Source: Gracilaria domingensis
Taxonomy: Eukaryota > Rhodophyta > Florideophyceae > Gracilariales > Gracilariaceae
DNA: 35,807 nt
Reading direction: 5' to 3'
Assembly: GCA_022539475.1 (NCBI GenBank)
Contig: VCMS01000420.1
Coordinates: forward strand, 1-35,807
The notes under the pieces are model-generated. The model saw only the letters and a list, made by a program, of their open reading frames with translations, searched no databases and had not been told where the DNA came from. Made by a program: the position numbers and the translations under genes. This document shows, in pieces, positions 19,947 through 28,810 of this stretch. Numbering within the stretch: position 1 is the first letter of the stretch; the number at the start of each line of letters is the position of its first letter.

Positions 19947-20912
19947 TGTAGTATAGCAAGTATGGGGAGAAAACCCGAAGCGGTCTTGAGATGACGGAGT
20001 AGGCTGTTGCTCGAGAGAGCGACTGTAATGTGTTCCCCTATGAGAAATTTTTGGAAAAAGGGGAGAGTGCAATTTGAGGTTGGATGGCACCAATGGATGA
20101 TACATTGATGCCAAACGGATGGCGCATTGAGTGCGCGCAATGTGCGATTGCAGCCTAATTTCGCGGTGTCACATTGGAGGACGCTCGCTAAGCACATAGA
20201 GCGCACTTGGATTGCACGCTATACATGTTGCACTCCATCTGCGCCCACATCTTCCGCACTTTGCTGCCCACGATTTCAGTTTGCAGTCCACGCGCACTCA
20301 ATAATAATGAAATAAACTATTAAAAAATTAAAATGCCCTGCCAAGGGTGTCACATTGGAACGCGGATGGCGTACAGGCGGAGTGCAGTTGGAGGCTAAAC
20401 ACCCCGAAAGATGCACTCCGTTTGCACTCACAAAAATGAAAAAATTTCTTGTAGAGTCCGTACGTAGAGTGAGGAGGAAGCACCGGGCTGTAAGCGGGGA
20501 AAGTGGGCGGTTGGTATCGCCAAGCACGTTCAGGGGCGTGCAAAAGGGTACGAACGGCGTAATAAACCTTATAGTTTTTAGCCTTTTCGTCTGCCTGTAG
20601 CGCTATCTGGCGAACAAGACGTGCGGCGAACGGTGCTTGGTGTTTACAACATGAGGTCACCACGAGGTTGATGTGCACCTAAATATCGGGTAGACCTGCC
20701 TCTTTACGGCTACAGAACGGTAACTTACAGTACTGAGGCTATGGACCTCAACGTTCAACTCAAACGCGTGGTCTACGCACGCTCGCTGGGGGCATCCGCC
20801 CCCGTGTGCCAGGCTGGCATACGCGAGGCATCTGACCGATACTACAGGTACGCCACGGCGTTGTTTGCCGTCCAACCTTCGCCTTGGATCAACCACCGCG
20901 TACTATACTACA
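19947..20912. repeat. LTR-like segment (966 bp) with perfect 10-bp inverted termini
   Basis: Starts TGTAGTATAG and ends CTATACTACA, a perfect TG...CA terminal inverted repeat, and is followed by GA and the CCCCCTCCTTA box. Inside are a direct repeat of GGTGTCACATTGGA (20165 and 20346) and multiple TGCACTCC or GGAGTGCA motifs. No ORF is convincing. It may be the 5' LTR of the plus-strand gag-like element at 21947-24299. No second copy is in the window to confirm this. Confidence 0.55.
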
Positions 20913-20926
20913 GATCCCCCTCCTTA

Positions 20927-21946
20927 AATTGCACTCCGTCCTCAGAGTGCAGCCAAGCGTCGCGTCCACGTCCGTTCGGTAATGAGAAGCCACCGATTGC
21001 TTCTTTTCCGAGAAATGCCGGCCAAGTGCGGGGCGAAGCCATGCCAAAATTGTACGTGCAGCGTGGGGAAAGAGGTGAAGTTAGCGCAGCTGAGATAGAT
21101 GATTTGCGCAAAGAGCGTCACGGGTCGTGCGTGGCGTGTGCCTGTTCACGGAAATGCCAATGTGACGATTGGCAGGGAGGATCGCTTGGAGGCCGGTTCG
21201 CCCATCCACGGCTGCCACTGACATCCATCGCGGCGGCCTGTCGTCAGAACTGACGCCTCCGCGCCCATTTCGCGAAGCGTCGTTGTCGCGACCTTAAGTA
21301 CCGCGAATGGAATAGCGAGCTGGTATCGCTGGGCGCCGCCGGGGGCCGCTTGTCGTCGATGTCGACCCTCGTCACGTCGATATCGTCAGTGTCGATGTCG
21401 AGAGGTGCGGTCCGACTCTACGCACCCCGGACGCCATGCGGACAACGCACGGAGAGGAGGTAGCGGAAGCGTCTCATCGTACGCATCCGAGAGGTCACGG
21501 GGGCGCACAGATCCTCCTTCTCGTAGGCTACGGTGCGGTCGCTGGCTGTAGGGCGTTTTCGCGGCCCCTTCGTGCGTGTGATGCGCGTAGGCCGCGGCGG
21601 ACACTGTCTCGTCCCGCACGCCTTTGACGGTAGTGGTGACGGTAGTGAAGGTTAGCGGGTTCGTGCGTGTACCGATGCGGTGGCGAGTGCGGCGCGGTGC
21701 CCGCCACAGGAGGCACGTCCGGAGCGGGAATGGGCGCCAGTCCTCACGAAAACGGGGAGGATGCACACCGATCACGCCCGTTTGGAAATAAATTGGGGGG
21801 TGTGTGACCGTATAGAGTACGTATCCGTGTAGTCGATACTGCGCTCCGCGAAGTCCAGAACGGTCGTTGGCGATATCCAGTGCACCTCAGCGTCTGACTT
21901 TATCGGTATAAGAACTTCCTTGTAGGTTCGGCGTCCGTCCTCCCGA
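20927..21946. other. Leader-like interval without recognisable genes
   Basis: GC-rich (about 58% by eye) sequence between the LTR-like segment and the gag-like gene. ORFs on both strands are short, overlapping and without family features. It may be the untranslated leader of the 21947 element. Confidence 0.3.
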
Positions 21947-24299
21947 ATGGGTTCTCAGTCGAGCCAAGCGTCCGTCCCGCCATCTCCGATGGCGAGCAAT
22001 CCGAATCAATCGAGCGCGTCCGGTGTCGGTGGTGCTCCGCCTTCGGGCAATGCGTTCCGGTCTGCGCCTCTTCGCGGCCAGCATTTTGACCACCGTACTC
22101 GTCGCATAAACCAGGCTCCGCATCGCTCGAAACAGGTTCCGCTGACGGTCAACGAGTACTTCTAGGACAATACCAACTACTTCGACGCCCGTCGCTTCGC
22201 GGCGATTCCGGTTTTGCTCCCACTACGAGAGGTGGCTAGCCGCAGTCTGAAACGTACGCGAATGCAGGCGTGGCAAGCGCGCTGGAATCACCTTCCGGGT
22301 ATCACCGGTCGCACGGACGAGAGAACGGTTGGAGTTTCCGATATACCGTACTTGAGGTGTCCCGAGGAAAGGGAGTACCAGCGGAAGCTCCAGAGCCTGA
22401 TGTACCGCCTCCATAGGGACGCGAAATTTTCGCCCGAGAACGGCAATTCGCCGACGTTGGTGATGTTCGAACCACCGTACGATCAGCTGTACTGGCTAGA
22501 CCGTGAGCACTGGGAGAGCAGCCCCGAAACGGAAGCCCGTATTCGGACATCGCACCGCTTCTTCTTCGCTTTGCTTAACGTCGAGTACTTCGACGTCGCG
22601 AAAAACGACCGTTCGGCGGTGTATTAAAATATGACCGATGCGTAGAATTCGTGCAGGTGGAGCAAAACCTTTCCGTGCCGACGCCATCCGTTGTGGTGTA
22701 CCATTCCCGGGAGCTAATGGGTCACGGGGAGCTGAGCCGTGCGGTCTTGCAGATCCTTTACGCAGATTGGGCGGTGTTCGCCTTTATGGAGTTCCTCCAG
22801 GCGGCCAGCGACGGCGTGGAGGTCTTTACCCGTGCGGGCGATCAGCGTCTCTAGAACACCCACGATTCTTCACAGTACGGACGTTTGTTTCCTCTGCCGT
22901 ACAAGCTGGTATGCATCCTGACCGAAATGGGGCTCCACAACATACTGCGTGAGATCTCGTATCCTCAGGCAATCGGCGAGAAGCTCCTGCAGTACGCTCT
23001 GGAAACAGACTGTTCGCAGACGTCGGGGTTCCTCTGGTACGATTACTTCGAGGATTCGTTCCCGGAGATGCCGGCGTCCGGTACGGGCGCTTTGCCCATT
23101 GATCGTATCACGCTGCCAACGTCTCAACTTACACCATGGCCGTTCATGGACAAGCCGAACTACTTCCCGCACGGATTCATGGAGGAGGATTTCAAGGCTG
23201 CTCTTCTTGTGCCGAGGCGTGAGGTCGGAGTCCAAACGGGCTTGCCGCAGCTTCTTCTGGTGGACAGCCTGAGCCGGATCCAGAATTCGTGAAGGTGCCA
23301 GTGCGTACGGATAGGGAGATCCAAGTCGGGTCCTCCGGTCGCCAATTGAACGCCATGGGGGTCGAGGTGTCTGGTGGCCGCCTCCGAACGTTGTTCAACG
23401 GTTTGCGGACCGTCTGTGTTCCGCGGGGGATTCCGAAGCCGACAGACATACCGGATGCCTTGTCCGCTGCACGTACATGGTTACGCCGTGTGTGGAATGC
23501 CGAGATGTGCTTGCGCGACCACGCTTAGGGCATGCTGAATCTGCTCAGCTATCTTCGCGAGCATAGTCTGACGATCCTCGCTTCGTACAAACAGGGTAAG
23601 ATGGACGGTCTGGGACCTGGGACATCGCCAGACGAACAGATTCTGCAGACGCAGGCTCCTACGTTTCAGGATCTTGTCCGGAAGTCCTATTCTTGTCTTC
23701 ACGAACAGGTCGTTGCGAAGCAGAAGGTAAGCCAGATCTTTCAAAACCTGAGGCGTGCGCGTGCGTCGATGTTCGACGGACTCACGCTGAACCCTTTAGC
23801 GCCTCCGTCGGGTCCGCAAGAGGCTGGTGAGGGTGGCGGTGGCGCCGCTGCCGATACGGATGGTGCCGTGGCAGCCGGTGGTGGCTCTGCAGCAGATGGG
23901 AGTGGAGGTCCTGTGGAGACGGAAGACGCTCCGATGACGGACATTCCGTCCGGTTCGGGAACTCCAGCCGTGCCCACCCTGACGACGCAAGGTGCGGCTG
24001 GTGCGAAGCCCCCGAACGCTCGGACGGGGAGCACTCTTACAGAGGGAGCGGGTGCGTTCAATCCGTCGCAGCAGGCTAAGAAGGTCGTGGTGTCGAACGT
24101 GCCCTGGCCTGGGACTTCTCATCTATTCCAACCGGTCAGTTCCTGAGATGGTTCTGTCTCGTTTTACCGTTCGGGCAGTCCAACTCCACGCAGTAGTCGT
24201 GGTCGTGGTGGCACGCGTGGTCGCGGGCGCGGTCGTAGTACTTCTCAGACGCTTCTCGCGACGAAAAGTATCCTCACGAAGGGACCAGGTGGTGCGTGA
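21947..24299 (+). pseudogene. Unrecognised ~780-codon gag-like gene with three TAGs, a TGA and two frameshifts
   Basis: Coding signal runs through three frames. Frame 1 (21947 to ~22615) starts MGSQSSQASVPPSP, is Ser/Pro/Gly-rich, has TAG at 22163, then RSLKRTRMQAWQARWNHLPG and PPYDQLYWLDREHWE. Frame 2 (~22620 to 23285) has VEQNLSVPTPSVVVY, TAG at 22852 and LPYKLVCILTEMGLHN. Frame 3 (23289 to 24299) has FVKVPVRTDREIQ, TAG at 23526, a helical LNLLSYLREHSLTILASYK, a Gly/Ala-rich spacer, TGA at 24144 and a C-terminal SRGRGGTRGRGRGRS tail. The spacer and RGG-like nucleic-acid-binding tail suggest a structural (Gag or capsid) protein. No CCHC knuckle, protease or RT follows. No known family was recognised. 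Confidence 0.6.
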
Positions 24300-24605
24300 G
24301 CGGTCCCAGTAGCGTGCGTAATCGTGATCAAACTTGTGTTGTTGTTTTCGTGTTCTTCCTTTGCCGGTACGTCAGTTTAGTTCCTTTTAACGTCATGTGC
24401 CGCTATCGGAAAAGGGGGCGTTTTGAGAGATCGAAAAAGAAGGGGTTCTGCCAAAGAGCATACGACGAGGGCAGATATCTGGCCAGCAGTCGCACGTCAG
24501 TGGCTGGGTGTGTGCTGGTTCGTTCCTCTCACGTGCTTGGTTTTGCCGTTTCACGTGTCGAAGCGTTGGTCACATCTCGTCAGGTGGGTCGATATCTTCT
24601 TCTTC

Positions 24606-24655
24606 TTCCCCTCCTTAACGGTGTTGCCGATGTCGCATGACTTTGGCGACGCCAA
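24606..24655 (-). promoter_or_regulatory. Polypurine tract and hairpin downstream of the chromodomain gene
   Basis: Just after the minus-strand pol stop come a hairpin TTGGCGACGCCAA (24643-24655) and a polypurine tract (minus strand TTAAGGAGGGGAA, 24606-24618). The hairpin resembles the U3 hairpins of the other LTRs here, and the purine run is of the kind that primes plus-strand synthesis. A 3' LTR boundary could not be fixed. Confidence 0.4.
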
Positions 24656-24662
24656 TATCGTG

Positions 24663-25418
24663 CTACAAAATGTTGGAGGATGTCAGAGGAGGCTCGTAGG
24701 TGTCCTTATCGGCAGCGTAGCAGTACCAGCGTACGCGGCATCGGACTCCGTCCGGTATATCGCGGCGCGATATGACGCGCTCGACGACGCAAGTAACCGT
24801 GTCGGGCGGTGGTGAGTCGTCGCGTTCGACGACATCCTCCGCGAAGGGTCCCTTCGGGTGCGCTACAAGTTCGTCCCGTGTACGTTTGGTGTCGACGGGG
24901 GTACTGGTGAGCCGTGCGGACGGGGCACAAGTCACGCAGTCGATGGACAAAGTGTGTTCGATGGCGTTTTCGTCGATAGTGACGGTTATGTCGGTTGTGG
25001 CCTTGACCTTGAACGGACCGGTAGTCTTTGGCAGTAGTTTCCGAAGGGTCCGTTCCTGTTCCGTTAAGTCCTGTTCCGTACTTTTATAGTTAGACCAGTC
25101 AACGTACACTTCTTCGCCTTCCGTGAACGTAGGGCGGAATCGAACGGACTTGTCGAAGTCGTCCTTGTAGCGCTGTTGTGCACGTGTGAGCTTTGTCCCA
25201 GCGGTCTGGAGTGTAGCCTGCAAAAGCTTGATTGTGTACCGTTTGAGCTGGGCTGCGGACGGCTGCGTGGGGGTTGCGGGATCCAAGGACGTACTGGGTT
25301 CGTCGATAAGGACGCTAGCGTCTGTGTTCTGCAAAGTGGAATATTGTCTGTTCGCTTTGGAAATTAAGCTAGTTTCTTCGCTATCTGGGGCGCGCGAGGG
25401 GGTGGCAGAGGCTGGCAC
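24663..25418 (-). pseudogene. pol: Chromovirus pol 3' fragment: integrase tail and chromodomain
   Basis: 251-codon minus-strand frame with no RT or integrase core upstream, so it is 5'-truncated. The middle contains the integrase C-terminal pattern RAQQRYKDDFDKSVRF, then FTEGEEVYVDWSNYKS and LLPKTTGPFKVKATTD (an SH3-like/GPF/Y-type region). The last ~50 residues form a chromodomain: CVVERVISRRDIPDGVRCRVRWYCY, then DTYEPPLTSSNIL, with the aromatic and acidic residues in the expected places. In chromoviruses this module directs integration to particular chromatin. The upstream neighbour (beyond 25420) is unrelated AT-richer sequence, marking the truncation point. Confidence 0.8.
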
Positions 25419-25860
25419 CCAAAAAATTAAGAAAATTTGGAATATTAAATTCCATCCCTTGCAGGTTAATGTTGGGGTCTCCTAGTTTTTGTAGAGGTTC
25501 TACTTCGCCGCACCACCCCATCCACTCTTTTCCGCGACCCTTTCTCAAATCTGCGCTTGTGCTAGTTTGCGTTTTCATTTTTCTCCGTGTTGGGATGCAA
25601 ATCGCATCTCATCCCACCTCAATGATCCCACCGTTCCTTCCCATCCAAATCGGCCTCATTTTTTACTCAATTTTCGCCAATCACGCTTTCGGGTCCTCCC
25701 TCCCCGTCTCCCTAAATGTTATTTTGTAGAAGCACGGGTGGCAACGCTCCCCAACCCCGTACACCTGCCTCGCCCAAAAACGGCCTACCATTCTTTCTCA
25801 TCCTTCTCTCCTCCTGCAACCTCAGAATCCAGTCCATCATCTGCAGCGCCATGCCCTACT

Positions 25861-26177
25861 CTAAAATTCATTCAAAACTGGAGCCCCGATGGCCTCCTGC
25901 GGTACATCTTCCATCACCTTCCTCTCTTCCTTACGCGTCTTTTTCAGAAAACTCTTCTTGTCCTCGAACCTACCACCCTTTGTCTTCGGTGTCACAAATG
26001 ACCGCTTCTATGCCGCAACACTTCCCGCACGTCCCATCTCTGCCTCTCCTTCCATATCAAATTTCAACCTCCCCTCTTCCACCAACCCTTGCCTCCTGCC
26101 GAACTCTTTCGCCACATTCTCCACCACGTCGATCAGTTTCTTAAGGACCATATTCTCCTCGTGCAACTGTTCATGGT
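25861..26177 (-). pseudogene. Decayed minus-strand coiled-coil coding segment
   Basis: One minus-strand frame reads HEQLHEENMVLKKLIDVVEN (coiled-coil-like), VAKEFGRRQGLVEEGRLKFD, a TAG at 26008, RSFVTPKTKGGRFEDKKSFL, then KKTRKEERKVMEDVPQEAIG, and TAG at 25861. After that a neighbouring frame continues (ALQMMDWILRLQEERRMRK). The charged, helical composition and the pyrimidine-rich plus strand fit minus-strand coding better than the plus-strand frames. Family unknown. Confidence 0.4.
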
Positions 26178-26381
26178 CGCTTCCCGCACATTATAATATG
26201 CAATACACATTACATTTCATCTCCATCCGTTTTACGGGCAAAGAACTGCGCAGGATCAATATCGCTTCAACCAAAAACTCACTACTAGCCCCATTCAGCA
26301 GCACGCCGCCCATTTCACTCACACTCCCGAAGATGCAATAGTAAAATTACAAGCCCTAACAGCCCCACACTTGACTTTACC

Positions 26382-26479
26382 TTTGTTGCCAAAAAGAATC
26401 TCTCTGTATTTTTGCTTCAATCTCCAAATAGTCTTCAATCTTTAACTTGTCGGCAAACAACACAAAAGTTTTTGTAGCT
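26382..26479 (-). pseudogene. Exon-like minus-strand segment
   Basis: The segment lies between an acceptor-like CTTTCCAG (from 26487) and a donor-like AG/GTAAAG near 26381. It reads TKTFVLFADKLKIEDYLEIE, then AKIQRDSFWQQR. Its composition is clearly protein-like. It may belong with the coiled-coil segment below it. No family is recognised and splicing is inferred only. Confidence 0.35.
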
Positions 26480-26703
26480 CTGGAAAGGAAACACAGGATC
26501 CCAGAATTTCCACAGGACTTCGAGCAAGAGAGACCGGTGCGAGCAACGACGCGGGTCGTGCGCTGTGACAGTAGTTTACTGATGCGGATAGATGTTCCAC
26601 CAGTAGACGTTGGCAGTAGATAGAACGGTCAGTGACGCTAAGTAGTGCTGCAGCTCGGGAAAACTCTTCTAAAATAAACAAATATCGATGTCCAAGTGAT
26701 GGC

Positions 26704-27569
26704 CTATATCGACAAGAAAAGATGCAACATCGACACGCTGTACAAATCCCTTAGCTGTATCGCTCTCGTACCTTCTATTATGACAACCTCTACCTTCGGT
26801 TTTACATCTGTCTTTACTCCATCACCATTTGTTCTCTTCTTTGCAAATATACGTTCTTCATCTACCACTTGCTTGTCGTATGACATCTGAACCGCCTTCG
26901 CAATGGCTTTATATGCGCCTTTCTGCCGCCCAATGGCGTAGGGAGCTTACCATTCCTAGCGTATTCGTTGCACGTATTTAAAACAGAGAGCACCCACCAA
27001 ATCGATAAGGTCCATGCCATAAGCTGCAAGCAAAACCTTTTGAGCTATTCGACCTTCTGATCTTGTTTCATGCTTTCTCGTCACCTGAATTTGTCCCCTT
27101 TTTCTTATCGGAGTTCTTATCGGATGCTCTCCTGTACAATTCTCCATCTTTCACTAGTTAGTGCCCACTAATTATCTTTCTACAATATCATTAAATAGTT
27201 TTTTAACCACCTTGCCTTGACCTAGATTACTCTCTCATCGAACGATGAGAACACTTTAAAGCTGCCTTCAGTGATTCACAATTCTCTTTCAAGTTTTGCA
27301 AGACAGCTTTGTTTCTTCTCACTGGTCGTTGTTTCCGAGAGCGCCATGCAATAGTTGTTAATTGTTGTTATGACATATGCATCAGCTATAGGATCGTTAG
27401 AAACATGGTTGGCGAATGTTGATTGCTGGTCAAGCGTGAAGGATGAGTGGTAACGGCGGAATGGGGAGGATTGTAAAGCAGAAATGTTTGGCTGTGCCCT
27501 AAAGCAGCTGTGAACTGTTTCAGGCGATTTATTATATATGTCTGTTCTACAGTTGAATGAAGACTTCAA
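26704..27569 (-). pseudogene. Decayed minus-strand coding-like interval
   Basis: Three short minus-strand frames (27276-27569, 26956-27147, 26704-26886) plus open stretches between them. One frame reads through several stops from 27569: YVITTINNYCMALSETTTSE, ITEGSFKVFSSFDERVI, VKARWLKNYLMIL and WALTSERWRIVQESIR. The other two contain VLLAAYGMDLIDLVGALCFK and SYDKQVVDEERIFAKKRTNG. This could be an old transposon protein or host gene; not identified. Confidence 0.3.
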
Positions 27570-28419
27570 TCATTCGTGCCGTTATGAAAGGTTTATGATA
27601 GAGTTGGTTGTTGTGTTTTTAGAAGACGTATACACGCAGAGATTGGAATTCAATTGAGCAGGACGATGCAAGTAGCTGCAGATTGTTTTTGTTTTGTGTA
27701 GCAGAGACATGGTTTACATGTGATGAATTGCGGGATATAAGTAGTGCGACAGGGACGAGCTCCTGTGCGCTTGCTCTCGTGAAAAGCACGGCAAGCACAA
27801 TAGCTCGGATGCTGTATGGCAGTTAAAAGTGGAGTGTTATAGTTTTACTTCTGGCTTGAATTTTGAAATGAAACTCAACGACGCTTATAAGAGCGAAGAT
27901 TTCGAGCACTGGAGTCTTTTTCAAAAGCACAGAGAAGAACTCGCAAGAGCGTAGAGTCACCACTGCGCACGACCAACGTTGGTGCTCTTCACTTGCCAAA
28001 TGCGGGCAAGAGCGAAATGTACGTGCACGCACCGACGCGCACCTGTACACATCTTGTACTGAAAAGGGGCCGAAAGAGAGGCAGCACAGCTACGCCACGT
28101 GCGCGCCACCCGCACAGCGCCGCTGTGCGCTCGGAAACAATCTATCAAACAGCGCCCATTCGCATCGGCGGTCTCGCTCGCCGCGCGCTCGCGAGCTGCT
28201 CATCGCTGCCAGCCGAACGCCATGGGCGCCGCCTCCTCAATGCGCGCCCCACGCCGCCGCGTAGGAGCCTAACATTTTGCAAGTGCAGAGAGTCACCGGC
28301 CTGTACCGCGCCGCGCTGCGCACGTCGCGCGACTGAACCATTGACTACTGCATGTGAGTCAAGGAGTGCGGGCAGATTCAGCAGCGCTTTCCAGCCAACG
28401 CTTGCGGAGAATGGTATGG
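27570..28419. other. Interval without supported genes
   Basis: AT-rich to 27800, then increasingly GC-rich with GCGCGC-type runs. Overlapping ORFs on both strands show Arg/Ala/His-rich composition expected from non-coding GC-rich DNA. Confidence 0.3.
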
Positions 28420-28660
28420 AGGAGCTTTTTAGTATGAGACATCCGGATCCTTACATTCCGATCTATAAGCCGGGCTCTTCTAGCTATCAACAAAATGTGC
28501 CGCCGCCTCCGGAGGTATGTTTTGCCTTTTGACTGCGCGCCGCTGCCGTCCTCATTGCGTGCTGCTGCTAACTCGCTTGCGTTCGATTCTGTGTCACTGT
28601 TTTGTTAGCTTACCCACAGTTCATGCCCCCACCGCATGAAGCAATTCAGTAGTTCCGTAC
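28420..28660 (+). CDS. Candidate two-exon small gene
   Basis: An ATG near 28423 opens a short frame containing MRHPDPYIPIYKPGSSSYQQ and NVPPPPE, directly followed by a donor-like GTATGT at 28515. An acceptor after TTACCCACAG would splice about 105 bp away and continue FMPPPHEAIQ to TAG, giving a Pro-rich protein of about 43 residues. No family is recognised and expression is unknown. The alternative is a first exon of a gene broken by later rearrangement. Confidence 0.25.
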
Positions 28661-28810
28661 CAAAGATTCAACGGTAGATCAAGACCAAAGTGCTTCATCA
28701 ACGTTTTTGTCATCTTGTACACATCATCTTTGACCACACCATCCCCCGCCGCTTCCCCTCTGCGAATCCCCGCGAAGCTCTTGAAAAAACAAAAACCACA
28801 ATCATTGGTG

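Noticed and set aside
20060..20941. A DNA transposon with GAGTGCAATTT / AAATTGCACTC ends
   Set aside because: A 20-base imperfect inverted repeat exists, but one end lies inside and the other outside the 966-bp LTR-like segment, and no target duplication was seen.
21947..24299. TAG reassigned to a sense codon
   Set aside because: Several genes have in-frame TAGs, but the same genes also have TGAs and frameshifts, and in Notchless the TAGs replace conserved Trp; decay explains them.
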